A DNA stretch of 64,000 nucleotides. Origin: Coprothermobacteraceae bacterium (GTDB taxonomy: Bacteria; Coprothermobacterota; Coprothermobacteria; Coprothermobacterales; Coprothermobacteraceae). Made by a program: the position numbers and the translations under genes. Under the pieces are notes generated by a model that made no database searches, was not told where the DNA came from, and saw nothing but the letters and a program-made list of their open reading frames with translations. Within the stretch, counting starts at the first letter, position 1. The number at the start of each line of letters is the position of its first letter. Shown in pieces: positions 49,632-58,728 of this stretch. The stretch is from the NCBI GenBank assembly GCA_013178255.1, contig JABLWY010000002.1, positions 62,001 to 126,000 on the forward strand, given 5' to 3'.

Positions 49632-50518
49632 TGCACTTTCACCCTCGTGCGTTGGGTTATTAGCTCCGAAAGGTAATTGACTATCAGTGTTGAAATGAGT
49701 AAAAGCAGGCCGATCAGGAACAGCACGTTGTAGTGGAGCGACCCAACAACTGTTTCTGCCATCTCTATGGCGAGGACTCCTGTCAGAGTTTCACCTGGCT
49801 GAAGCGGAGACCTGGGGATCAGCGCCACGTTTCCAATAGCCATAATGACTGCCATAGTCTCTCCTATAGCTCTGCCAAAGCTAAGGAGTATGCTGGCAAA
49901 GAAAGCTGGTCTCACAAAGCGATATAACACGGTTAGAGCAGCCTGCCACTTGGTTGCTCCCAACGCCAAAGCTCCTTCAGCATAGATGGGGTCAATTTTT
50001 TCAAACGCATCAGCCAATGTGCTAACCATGGTCGGCATAATCATTATGCTTAGTATGATGCCGCCGTTCAGTACTGTCAGCCCGCTGTTAAGCCCAAACA
50101 CCTTAGCTATCAATGGGCCCACTACCGTTAGGGCCAAGAACCCCATGATAACTGAAGGTATACCAGCCAAGGTCCCGAAAATGAAATCAGTCATCGATCT
50201 TAGCTTCTCAGGGACGAACTGAGTTGAAAAAACGGAAGCCAGCAGTGCAACTGGTACAGCGAGGGCCAATGCTATCAGAGTTACCCACAGAGAGCCTGCA
50301 ACAAAGGGGATAATTCCCCAGCTCTGACTTGTATAGCCTGCTGGGTTCCATCTTGTGTGCCATAGTTCTGCCACGGGAACCTCTAGCAGTGCTTTCAATG
50401 CAGGCCACGTGAGGAATAGAATAATCAGAAAGACGGCAGCTGCTGACAGAGCAGCAGCTGCAAAAGCAACCGATCTGAAGATCTTGTCTTCAGTCTTGCT
50501 ACTTGAGGAGTTGTTCAT
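49628..50518 (-). CDS. pstC: Phosphate ABC transporter permease PstC
   Basis: 296 residues, six helices, EAA loop EGALALGATKWQAALTV, and GIPSVIMGF typical of PstC. It begins 20 bases before the pstS stop. Confidence 0.95.
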   Translation of the reverse strand: MNNSSSSKTEDKIFRSVAFAAAALSAAAVFLIILFLTWPALKALLEVPVAELWHTRWNPAGYTSQSWGIIPFVAGSLWVTLIALALAVPVALLASVFSTQFVPEKLRSMTDFIFGTLAGIPSVIMGFLALTVVGPLIAKVFGLNSGLTVLNGGIILSIMIMPTMVSTLADAFEKIDPIYAEGALALGATKWQAALTVLYRFVRPAFFASILLSFGRAIGETMAVIMAIGNVALIPRSPLQPGETLTGVLAIEMAETVVGSLHYNVLFLIGLLLLISTLIVNYLSELITQRTRVKVQ

Positions 50519-51416
50519 TCAGCTTTTTCTCCTCTTCTCCGATTGGATAGAATCCGCTTTCTTCAACAATTTTCTGACCCTCTGCACTCGCTTCGAAAGT
50601 TAGGAATTGTTTGACGATGGGTTTCATGGGGAGTCTGACAAATTGGTATAGTGGCCTGGCAAGTGGATACAATTTGGAGTCTACAGCTTGCATATCCAAA
50701 GCGCTGTAGTAGTTTACTCCATCCTTTGAGAGCAGCACTTCTTTGACTGTACCGGCTGCTTGCTTGTAGTAACCTACTCCGATGTAGCCTATACCGCTCT
50801 TGTCCTGAGCTACTGCATTCGTGATATCAGCGTTCCCGTTGAGTGATCTCATATCAGGCGAGTAATCACCCTTGAGGGCCACATCTCTGAAGAACACATA
50901 AGTACCGCTGTTGTTCTGTCTGCCGTACAGCGTTATTGGTAAATCAGGGCCGCCCACTGCTTTCCAGTTCTTAATCTCGCCTCTGAATATGGCTCCGACT
51001 TGTTCCAGCGTAAGCCTAGAAACAGGGTTGTCTGGATGTACGACTACGACCAATCCATCCCTAGCAACTATGAAAGTCCCCATTTGGATTTTGTTGGCTT
51101 GCGCTTGCTGTAACTCTTCATCTTTCATGGGCCTAGATGAATTGGCTATATCAATCTCACCGTTTATAAGAGCCGCTATACCGGTTCCGCTACCGCCGCC
51201 AGATACGGAAATGTCTGCCTTCGGGTTCTTCGCTTTAAAGGCCTCCGCTAGTGCTTGCACCATGTTCACTTCGGTGTCAGAGCCCTTGATTACGATGGCA
51301 TTGTCTTCTGTAGCACCCGGCTTGTTAGCACTGCAACCTGTCAAGAGTAGGGCTGCTAATGAAATCACTACTGCAATGGCCACAAGCCTTTTTCTCCAAT
51401 CAGTCTTTTTTGTCAT
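50499..51416 (-). CDS. pstS: Phosphate-binding lipoprotein PstS
   Basis: 305 residues with a lipoprotein signal (LLTGC, Cys28). Phosphate-binding segments are IKGSDTEVN, SGGGSGTGI, and NNSGTYVFF. It delivers phosphate to PstCA on the outer membrane face of the cell. It follows the kinase gene with no gap. Confidence 0.95.
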   Translation of the reverse strand: MTKKTDWRKRLVAIAVVISLAALLLTGCSANKPGATEDNAIVIKGSDTEVNMVQALAEAFKAKNPKADISVSGGGSGTGIAALINGEIDIANSSRPMKDEELQQAQANKIQMGTFIVARDGLVVVVHPDNPVSRLTLEQVGAIFRGEIKNWKAVGGPDLPITLYGRQNNSGTYVFFRDVALKGDYSPDMRSLNGNADITNAVAQDKSGIGYIGVGYYKQAAGTVKEVLLSKDGVNYYSALDMQAVDSKLYPLARPLYQFVRLPMKPIVKQFLTFEASAEGQKIVEESGFYPIGEEEKKLNEQLLK

Positions 51417-52319
51417 TCATGAACCACCTCCTAAGTCCATGTTAGGGGTGGATGGTAAAGAAATGGTAAAGACGGCACCGCTAGGGTAGTTGGGTTTGTA
51501 GGAGAGTATTAAACCCATGATTTCACAAGCTCTCTTTGCCAAGAAGAGCCCAAGTCCGACATTGCCCGTGGTAACAAATGGTTTGAAAAGACTCTCCATG
51601 ATGGAAGCAGGTAATCCGGGCCCTTTGTCTGAAACAGTGATGAAAGTCGGTCCAAAGGTCACGGACGGGTCTTTCCCATAGACCTGAGCGTTCTCTAGGA
51701 GGTTAGTGAGTGCAATAGTGAGCAGGTCTTTGTTCACCGGCCATACGGCAGTAGCGCAGTCAGGTTGTAGCGACACACTAACATCAAAGGCATCTTGGAC
51801 GTACGTTGCCAGTTCAACTAGGAAAACCTGACCTCTAGTTTCTTCCGACAAGCTGGCAAGCCTAGCTAGCTGCTGTGCTAGTCTCTCCAACCTTGAAATG
51901 CTTGACTCGACCTTCGACTTAAATGGTTCCTCTATCATCTCCATCGCTAGGACGATGTTGTTAAGCGCATTTCTTATCTCGTGTACGACATGATAAGAAA
52001 GGAGTTTTGACCATTCCTGATCATGTTTCTCGTGGGTGACATCGCGCACCACTACAAGAGTACGGTCCTGGAAGGCGAAGGGCTTTACCGACCACACTGA
52101 GTCGCCTTTCGGGGTCTTTACTATCATCGGTTTCCCTTCTGTGAGCGCTCTTCTTACATCCGGCCTTCGAATGTTAACAGTTAAGCTTGCTCCTTTGACA
52201 AAAGAAAACCAAGGAACTAAAGTCATAGCCGTGGTGGCAAAGTGCACGTTACCGGATTCGATGGTAAATGCTGCGATCCCTAGCTCTTCCAGGATCGTCT
52301 CTTCAAGGTTCAAAGACAT
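51417..52319 (-). CDS. Sensor histidine kinase of the phosphate regulon, without membrane segments
   Basis: 300 residues. A PAS-like N-terminus is followed by the H-box HEIRN (His113), N-box (NLLENAQVYG), G1 DKGPGLP and G2 GLGLFLAKR. No hydrophobic helix long enough to cross the membrane is seen, unlike classic PhoR. It could receive its signal from PhoU/Pst in the cytosol. It overlaps the response regulator gene by 17 bases. Confidence 0.88.
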   Translation of the reverse strand: MSLNLEETILEELGIAAFTIESGNVHFATTAMTLVPWFSFVKGASLTVNIRRPDVRRALTEGKPMIVKTPKGDSVWSVKPFAFQDRTLVVVRDVTHEKHDQEWSKLLSYHVVHEIRNALNNIVLAMEMIEEPFKSKVESSISRLERLAQQLARLASLSEETRGQVFLVELATYVQDAFDVSVSLQPDCATAVWPVNKDLLTIALTNLLENAQVYGKDPSVTFGPTFITVSDKGPGLPASIMESLFKPFVTTGNVGLGLFLAKRACEIMGLILSYKPNYPSGAVFTISLPSTPNMDLGGGS

Positions 52320-52938
52320 ACCCTTGGCCTCTCAGGCACTTTATCTTTTGGCGCAACGCTGGCGCTTTCTTCTTTATGTTCGATATGTGAACGTCTATGG
52401 TTTTGTAGGTCTCTGCCCTGTCACCAAGCTTCTCCATCAAAGCATCTCTGGTCACTAGCCTGCCAGGTTTGGAGAGTAACTCTTTCATAATGACGGTCTC
52501 GTGTGGCGTCAACGTCACAATGCCGTCAGGGGTGGTTAGTTTCCTTTCTTGCTCGTTCAGCGCCCAAGCGAATTCATCAAGACGCGGGGTAGAAAGTAAT
52601 CGACTCATCCTCGCGAGCAGCTCTTTAAACCTTATGGGCTTCCAAACGTAGTCGCGCGCGCCCAACTCTAAAGCTTTGACCACATCTTGTTCGGAGGTCC
52701 TTGCTGAGATAACGATCACAGGTGTCTCGTCCTTCCTGTGCCTTAGTATCTCTAACACTCTGAATCCATCCAAGTCAGGCATCATGATGTCTAAGAGGAC
52801 AAGATCGACCTTAGGGCGGCTATCAAGGAAGTGAGCACCGTTAAGGAATCTTTCGACCTCGTAGCCCTCACTAAGGAGCATGGAGCTCAAAAGCTCGGAG
52901 AACTGGTCATCGTCTTCTACTAGCGCTATTTTTGGCAT
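52303..52938 (-). CDS. Response regulator, OmpR/PhoB type
   Basis: 211 residues. Receiver domain with acidic cluster EDDD (8-11), phospho-Asp50 (LLDIMMPD) and the Lys in VWKPIRF; the C-terminal winged helix ends in the typical VHISNIKKK and RGQGYVF. As the first gene of the pst operon it should activate it under phosphate limitation. Its start has AGGAG, and TATAAT 18 bases before the ATG. Confidence 0.92.
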   Translation of the reverse strand: MPKIALVEDDDQFSELLSSMLLSEGYEVERFLNGAHFLDSRPKVDLVLLDIMMPDLDGFRVLEILRHRKDETPVIVISARTSEQDVVKALELGARDYVWKPIRFKELLARMSRLLSTPRLDEFAWALNEQERKLTTPDGIVTLTPHETVIMKELLSKPGRLVTRDALMEKLGDRAETYKTIDVHISNIKKKAPALRQKIKCLRGQGYVFEP

Positions 52939-52956
52939 AGCGTTCTCCTGCTGTCT

Positions 52957-52962
52957 ATTATA
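52957..52962 (-). promoter_or_regulatory. -10 box of the phosphate operon, overlapping the dnaE promoter region
   Basis: TATAAT on the minus strand. Only 38 bases separate the two start codons, and a plus-strand TATAAA (52959-52964) covers almost the same bases. Confidence 0.5.
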
Positions 52963-52976
52963 AAATGCTTAGTGGT

Positions 52977-55900
52977 ATGGAAAAGCAGTTCGTTCACTTG
53001 CACGTTCACAGCGCATACTCCCTGCTCGACGGCGTAACAAAGCCAACTAAGTTAGTGGAGCAGGCTAAACGCTTGGGCATGCAGGCACTTGCACTCACCG
53101 ATCATGGTGTGACGTATGGGCTAGTTGAGTTCGTTGACGCAGCGCGCAAGAACGGCATCAAGCCCATCGTAGGGGTGGAAGGATATCAAGCACCGAGAGA
53201 CAGACATTCCAAAGATGGAAAGAAAGATCAAGAACCATTTCATCTGGTCTTGCTGGTGAAGAACGCTCAAGGTTTCAAGAACCTGAACATACTAATCACA
53301 AAAGCCTATTTGGAAGGCTTCTATTATAGGCCTAGGTTTGATTGGGATCTTCTGTCTAAGTACCATGAAGGCTTGATAGCAACCTCGGCTTGCCTGGCGG
53401 GCGCCATAAGTAGAGCCATTCTAGAAGGTGACGAGAAAAGAGCCATAGAATGGGCAGGTCGTTATCAAGACATCTTCGGGCCTGGAAACTTCTTCCTGGA
53501 GCTCATGGATCACGGTATGCCTGAGCAGCGAAGGGCAAACACAGGCATTTTGGAGGTCGCAAAGAAGACCAAAATACCGTTGATAGCGACCAACGACGTT
53601 CATTACAGCACCCCTGAAGGGGCCTTTGTTCAAGATGTGCTTATGGCCATATCTACTGGGGCCACGCTCAACGATCCTAACCGATTCAAGTACGAAACAG
53701 ACCAAATGTACTTGAAGTCATCAGAAGAGATGGAAAGGCTTTTTTGGGAAGTGCCAGAGGCTCTTTCCAATACTCTGACCGTAGCAGAAATGGTGGAGTT
53801 CGAGTTGGCGTTGGGACAACAGCATTTGCCAAAGTTTCCTGTTCCAGCAGGGTACGATGAAAACAGCTACTTGAGACACTTGGCAATGCTTGGACTGGCA
53901 AAGAGGTATGGTACCAACCCCCCTGAGGAGGTCTTGGAGAGAACCGAGTACGAGCTTTCAGTAATTGAGAGGATGGGTTTCGCAGGTTACTTCCTTATAG
54001 TACAAGACTACATAAACTGGGCAAAGAGCAATGGGATACCCGTCGGTCCTGGTAGAGGTAGTGCAGCCGGGTCTTTGGTAGCCTATTTGTTAGGCATAAC
54101 TGATGTAGATCCTTTGAAGTACGGCTTATTGTTTGAGCGGTTCTTGAACCCGGAGCGTATTTCCATGCCCGATATAGATGTGGACTTCTGTGCACGCAGG
54201 AGAGATGAGGTATTGCAGTACGTTAGGCAGCGCTACGGTGAGGAGAATGTTGCTCAAATTGTTACCTTTGGAACCTTGGCCGCGCGCGCAGCTGTAAGGG
54301 ACGTGGGCAGAGTACTCGGTGTGCCGCTCTCTTATGTCGACAGGCTTTCGAAGAGCATACCTCAGAACATGGACTTGGAGGAAGCTGCGGCTCTAGATGA
54401 GGTTAAGTCCTTGGTGAGGCAGTTCCCCGACTTGGCGAGGGTGTTGGAGGTTGCAAAGCAGGTAGAGGGTTTGCCGAGGCACGCCTCTACCCATGCTGCA
54501 GGAGTTGTGATTTCTGACAAGCCGTTATATGAGTATGTGGCGTTGCAGACTTCTTCGGACGAAGCAGGCATCAATGTCACCACGCAGCTAGCCAAGGACG
54601 ATGTGGAGAAACTGGGACTCTTGAAGATGGACTTCTTGGGGCTTAGAAACATGACAGTCATAAATGATACACTGCGCTGGGTCAAAGAGCGCCACGGGCT
54701 CGATATCGATTTGGCTAGGATTCCCATGGATGACCCCAACGTATATCAAATGTTGTCAGCAGGTGAAACCATAGGCGTGTTCCAACTTGAAAGCTCGGGG
54801 TTCAGATCTTTTCTTAGGGAGCTCAAACCTTCGCGGTTTGAAGAAATTATAGCCGCCGAGGCTCTATACAGGCCAGGCACCTTGGGTAGCGGAGGCGTCA
54901 GGTCTTTTGTGGACAGGAAACATGGAAGGGAACCTATAGACTACTTTCACCCAGACTTGAAGCCCATACTTGATGAGACCTACGGCATCATCGTGTATCA
55001 AGAACAAATCATGCAAATTGCCTCAGTGATCGCTGGTTATTCCTTGGGTGAGGCTGATGTGCTGAGGCGGGCTATAAGCAAGAAAAAAGAAGAGGAAATA
55101 CTGAAGCTCAGAGATGACTTCGTTAAGAGAGGCACCGAGCGTGGATACCCCAGGGAAGTCGTCGAACGCATATACGAAACTATTGTGCACTTCGCTGAAT
55201 ATGGATTCAACAAGTCACACTCGGCCGCCTATGCCCACGTCACGTATTACACGGCATGGCTCAAGTACTACTACCCGACGGAGTATTTTGCAGCATTGTT
55301 AGCCAGCTTTGTAGGAAACACAGAGAAGCTGAGGACCTACGTGGCCGAAGCCAAGAGGTTAGGTATAGTCATGCTACCTCCCGACATTAACAAGTCATAC
55401 CACTACTTTGTTCCGGAGGGTGAGAAAGCTATCAGGTTCGGGTTGCTTGGCATTAAGAACGTCGGCATCGCAGCGGTAGAGGAGGTAATCAGGGTTAGAG
55501 AAGAAAGTGGCCCCTTTGCTTCGCTAGCCGATTTCCTATCCCGTGTAAGTGAGAGGACTGTTAACAAGAAAGTGGTGGAGAGCCTGATTCGTGCAGGAGC
55601 TTTCGATTCGCTTGGTGACCGCAAGATGCTGTTACGACATTTGGCTACAGGAGGCACAGGGCAGTCTTTGTTTCAGATTCATGAAGACCCTGGGGAAGAG
55701 ATGATCAACCTTGATCCACTGCATGACGAAAAAGAATATCTGGGTTTCTACATAACGACCCATCCCCTGGAGAAGTACATGAGGCTCTTGGAAGGTCGAG
55801 ATTTGGTAACACTGGACCGTGTAGATGAGGCGACGGGTTTGGTCAGGGTAGGAGGTCTCGTTACAGGCACTAGGGTTAGAAGGAGCAGGAACAACAACCC

Positions 55901-56366
55901 ATACATGGTTTTCACCTTGGAGGACCTAACGTCGCAGGTGGAAGTGATGGTATTGCCTCAACGGTACGATGATTTCAAGGTCTTAGCGGCTGACTCGGGA
56001 ATCGCGATTTTTCAGGCGCGGCCTGAAGCTGAAGAGGAAAGGAGTCGTTTGATAGCGGAAAGCCTCGAATCATTCATGCCACTACGAGAACTCGAGGATC
56101 GCCTCAAAGACCTTAATGGGAAAGGGGTTCTTGAGGTCGTAGTAGGTTCCCATCAAATCACTTTGGAGAGGCTGAAGCAACTTAGGAGGCTCATAGAAAC
56201 TCACAGGGGCATTACCCCCATTGAATTCGCAGTGCATCTAGACGGTTCCATTTTTAGGATAATGTTGCCCAACACGTATTGGGTGAACGTGGACTCCGCT
56301 TTCGAGAAGGCGTTGTTTGAGATTCTCAGCCCCATGAACGTGCACTTCAGGAGGCTGAACGGTTGA
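52977..56366 (+). CDS. dnaE: DNA polymerase III subunit alpha
   Basis: 1129 residues from ATG 52977 (ATG 52965 in frame is the alternative). N-terminal PHP domain (HLHVHSAYSLLDG, DHGVTYG), palm with GPGRGSAAGS and catalytic Asp401 and Asp403 in PDIDVDF, fingers with FNKSHSAAYA, and a C-terminal OB domain (RVRRSRNNNPYMVF). DnaE1-type replicase. The gene is followed by rsmG, which overlaps by four bases (TTGA). Confidence 0.97.
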   Translation: MEKQFVHLHVHSAYSLLDGVTKPTKLVEQAKRLGMQALALTDHGVTYGLVEFVDAARKNGIKPIVGVEGYQAPRDRHSKDGKKDQEPFHLVLLVKNAQGFKNLNILITKAYLEGFYYRPRFDWDLLSKYHEGLIATSACLAGAISRAILEGDEKRAIEWAGRYQDIFGPGNFFLELMDHGMPEQRRANTGILEVAKKTKIPLIATNDVHYSTPEGAFVQDVLMAISTGATLNDPNRFKYETDQMYLKSSEEMERLFWEVPEALSNTLTVAEMVEFELALGQQHLPKFPVPAGYDENSYLRHLAMLGLAKRYGTNPPEEVLERTEYELSVIERMGFAGYFLIVQDYINWAKSNGIPVGPGRGSAAGSLVAYLLGITDVDPLKYGLLFERFLNPERISMPDIDVDFCARRRDEVLQYVRQRYGEENVAQIVTFGTLAARAAVRDVGRVLGVPLSYVDRLSKSIPQNMDLEEAAALDEVKSLVRQFPDLARVLEVAKQVEGLPRHASTHAAGVVISDKPLYEYVALQTSSDEAGINVTTQLAKDDVEKLGLLKMDFLGLRNMTVINDTLRWVKERHGLDIDLARIPMDDPNVYQMLSAGETIGVFQLESSGFRSFLRELKPSRFEEIIAAEALYRPGTLGSGGVRSFVDRKHGREPIDYFHPDLKPILDETYGIIVYQEQIMQIASVIAGYSLGEADVLRRAISKKKEEEILKLRDDFVKRGTERGYPREVVERIYETIVHFAEYGFNKSHSAAYAHVTYYTAWLKYYYPTEYFAALLASFVGNTEKLRTYVAEAKRLGIVMLPPDINKSYHYFVPEGEKAIRFGLLGIKNVGIAAVEEVIRVREESGPFASLADFLSRVSERTVNKKVVESLIRAGAFDSLGDRKMLLRHLATGGTGQSLFQIHEDPGEEMINLDPLHDEKEYLGFYITTHPLEKYMRLLEGRDLVTLDRVDEATGLVRVGGLVTGTRVRRSRNNNPYMVFTLEDLTSQVEVMVLPQRYDDFKVLAADSGIAIFQARPEAEEERSRLIAESLESFMPLRELEDRLKDLNGKGVLEVVVGSHQITLERLKQLRRLIETHRGITPIEFAVHLDGSIFRIMLPNTYWVNVDSAFEKALFEILSPMNVHFRRLNG

Positions 56367-56992
56367 TTGACGAACCTCTGAAGTTGTTTGCCCAACGCCT
56401 CTACCACGCAGATTATCTGCATGGTTATAAGACTCTTGAAGAACTGTGGACTCTAGGTATTCTCGATGCGCTAGCTGTACTGGACTTTGCTAAGCTGTAT
56501 GGCGTAGTCTTAGACATCGGCCCTGGTGGTGGTCTACCGGGTTTGGTTTTAGCTATCTCTCTTCCCAACACGCGTTTTGTGATGTTGGATAGCTCTCAGA
56601 AAGCTTGCACCTTCTTGCAGAGCATGTGCCACGAATTAAGTCTCAATAATGTTGAGGTGGTTCACGGTCGAGCGGAGGAATTCGGTAAGAGCAATCGGGA
56701 AGCGTTTGATGCTGTTGTCAGTCGAGCCGTAGCTGAGACTAGGATATTGGTTGAGTATGCTGCTGCTCCTCTCAAGCTGGGCGGCACTGTTTACTTGTGG
56801 AAGGGTCCTGCATGGCGAGAGGAGTTGGAACGGGCAAATCGTGCTGTTGCGGAACTGGGATTGGAATTCTTGGGTGTGCATCGGTATCTCTTGGGGGATA
56901 AACAAAGAGTCATCATAGCACTAAAGAAGATCAAAGAAACACCCTTGCGGTATCCCAGGAAGCCCGGAATCCCAGAGAAAAGGCCGCTATAA
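56363..56992 (+). CDS. rsmG: 16S rRNA (guanine527-N7)-methyltransferase
   Basis: 209 residues from a TTG overlapping the dnaE stop. SAM-binding motif LDIGPGGGLPGL and the GidB-type DAVVSRAVAE segment are present. It methylates G527 of 16S rRNA. Confidence 0.92.
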   Translation: MIDEPLKLFAQRLYHADYLHGYKTLEELWTLGILDALAVLDFAKLYGVVLDIGPGGGLPGLVLAISLPNTRFVMLDSSQKACTFLQSMCHELSLNNVEVVHGRAEEFGKSNREAFDAVVSRAVAETRILVEYAAAPLKLGGTVYLWKGPAWREELERANRAVAELGLEFLGVHRYLLGDKQRVIIALKKIKETPLRYPRKPGIPEKRPL

Positions 56993-57004
56993 GGAGGTTT
57001 AATC

Positions 57005-57793
57005 ATGTGGGTTTCATTGCTTAAGGCTGTGGTGCTAGGTGTAGTGGAGGGGCTGACTGAATTCCTTCCTGTATCATCCACGGGGCACCTCATTATAGCC
57101 AATCAGTGGATAAGATTCGAAGGAAGTTTCAGCTCGTCCTTTGACGTCATAGTACAAATGGGTGCCGTGCTAGCTGTGGTTTGCATTTTTTGGTATGAGT
57201 ACTTTCCATTTGCGGAGGATCGTCAAAGAGTATGGCGTAACTACATAAATGTGCTGGTTGCTATACTGCCTGCTTTGTTGGTGGGTGCCGTTTTGGGCGA
57301 CATTATCAAAGAAATGCTGTTTTCCACGCTTGTAGTGGGTATCGCTCTTATAGTGGGTGGCTTGTTTCTTTGGTACGCTGAGGTCCGTTCGCGCGGTGCG
57401 GTGCACTCTACGGCCGAAATCGGCACAGGTACAGCTTTTGGCATAGGTTTGTTTCAACTGCTGTCTTTCATTCCTGGTTTCAGCAGGTCGGCCGCCACCA
57501 TAGGCGGAGGTATGTTATCTGGTTTGGATAGAGCTACAGCGGCCAAGTTTTCTTTCTTGTTGGGTGCTCCCACGCTATTAGCTGCCGGCGGTTATGAAAT
57601 CCTCAACAGCGGACTCACATTCAGTGCTGAGCAGTGGGCGATCCTTGCCTTTGGGCTAGTTGCCTCTTTTTTGAGCGCTTTTCTTGTAGTAAAACCTTTC
57701 TTGTCCTATATCGGGAAACACAGTTACAGGCCATTTGTCTATTACAGGTTGATACTCGGAAGCATACTCATACTATTGCACGTTCTCAGTTGA
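57005..57793 (+). CDS. uppP: Undecaprenyl-diphosphatase (BacA/UppP)
   Basis: 262 residues, about eight helices, with the catalytic motif EGLTEFLPVSSTGHL at the N-terminus and PGFSRSAATIGGGM in the second repeat. It recycles the lipid carrier for cell-wall synthesis and gives bacitracin tolerance. The start follows AAGGAGG, 12 bases after rsmG. Confidence 0.95.
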   Translation: MWVSLLKAVVLGVVEGLTEFLPVSSTGHLIIANQWIRFEGSFSSSFDVIVQMGAVLAVVCIFWYEYFPFAEDRQRVWRNYINVLVAILPALLVGAVLGDIIKEMLFSTLVVGIALIVGGLFLWYAEVRSRGAVHSTAEIGTGTAFGIGLFQLLSFIPGFSRSAATIGGGMLSGLDRATAAKFSFLLGAPTLLAAGGYEILNSGLTFSAEQWAILAFGLVASFLSAFLVVKPFLSYIGKHSYRPFVYYRLILGSILILLHVLS

Positions 57794-57802
57794 ACGGTAG
57801 GG

Positions 57803-57808
57803 TATAAA
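57803..57808 (+). promoter_or_regulatory. Candidate -10 of the thiamine operon
   Basis: TATAAA ahead of the riboswitch. No -35 at a normal distance. Confidence 0.35.
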
Positions 57809-57820
57809 ATTAGTGTGCGG

Positions 57821-57907
57821 TACCAGGGGAGCTCCTGACAGGGGCTGAGAGGGCAACTGAAGTTGCCGACCCTAGGAACCTGATCCGGGTAATACCGGCG
57901 GAGGGAG
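57821..57907 (+). promoter_or_regulatory. TPP riboswitch (THI element)
   Basis: Conserved segments appear in order: GGGGAGC at the 5' side, GGGGCTGAGAGGG (57841-57853), a variable hairpin GGCAACTGAAGTTGCC, ACCCT, then GAACCTGATCCGGGTAATACCGGCG and GAGGGA, the last running into the ribosome site of thiT. Because the closing stem includes that site, translation is the likely control step. Confidence 0.95.
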
Positions 57908-57918
57908 GTTGATGTGTT

Positions 57919-58728
57919 GTGCTTAGAAACACGCGGATGTTGGCGGAAGCCGGCGTCATGGTAGCTTTATCGCTGGCGCTATGGTACTTAAACGTAGGTC
58001 GCTTACCTCAAGGTGGTTCCATATCCCTACAAATGTTGCCATTGCTGGTGTTCGCTTTACGCTGGGGGGTTGGTCCAGGTTTGGCGGTAGGTGTGGCTTA
58101 TGGGCTCCTTCACAGCTTGCAGGACCTTTATTTGGTTCATCCCATTCAATATGTGCTGGATTATCCGCTAGCGTTTGGTCTGATCGGCTTGGCTGGGATT
58201 GCCAAGGGGCTTCGCGTCAGCAAAGGGGTAAGTGTTGCTTTGGCGCTGGTTATTCTTCTGGCAGGTATAGGGCTTTATCAGTACACCATGAATGGCGTCC
58301 TAGATGTAAACGAACAAATAAGCGCGATCACATCCTCTATGGCTACCGCCACGGGTGCGCAGCTGTCTGAACTGCAGAGTCAGTTGGAAGACCTCAACTC
58401 AAAGGCACAGCTGTTCCCTGTTGGAGCTTACGTAGTGCTTGTGGCTACGCTATTGGCTGGTTTGGCCATAATCTATGGTGCGTGGAAAAGGTCTTATAAA
58501 ACTCCCGTGGAGTTGGGCGTGGTGTTGGGCGGTTTAGGAAGGTTTGCTGCTCACTGGGTCAGCGGCTACGTGTTTTTCAGTCAGTACGCTCCTGAAGGAA
58601 TGAACCCTTGGCTCTATTCTGCCATCTACAACTTCCTCGTTGTAGCTCCTTCCACTTTCTTGTCATTGGCGCTTTTGCTCTTGGTGTGGCCGGCATTGGA
58701 GAGGGCTTCAAGTGGGAACCCTCATTAG
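57919..58728 (+). CDS. thiT: Thiamine ECF transporter S component ThiT, with an insertion
   Basis: 269 residues from GTG 57919; normal ThiT is about 190. Family features are PLLVFALRWG, HPIQYVLDYPLAFGL near 74-89, and RFAAHWVSGYVFF near 208-220 (thiamine-binding side). Extra length lies near 103-187: two hydrophobic helices flanking a polar helical segment rich in Gln, Ser and Leu (about 128-166), with heptad-like LSELQSQLEDLNSK. It needs an ECF ATPase module from elsewhere. It overlaps thiN by 17 bases. Confidence 0.87.
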   Translation: MLRNTRMLAEAGVMVALSLALWYLNVGRLPQGGSISLQMLPLLVFALRWGVGPGLAVGVAYGLLHSLQDLYLVHPIQYVLDYPLAFGLIGLAGIAKGLRVSKGVSVALALVILLAGIGLYQYTMNGVLDVNEQISAITSSMATATGAQLSELQSQLEDLNSKAQLFPVGAYVVLVATLLAGLAIIYGAWKRSYKTPVELGVVLGGLGRFAAHWVSGYVFFSQYAPEGMNPWLYSAIYNFLVVAPSTFLSLALLLLVWPALERASSGNPH

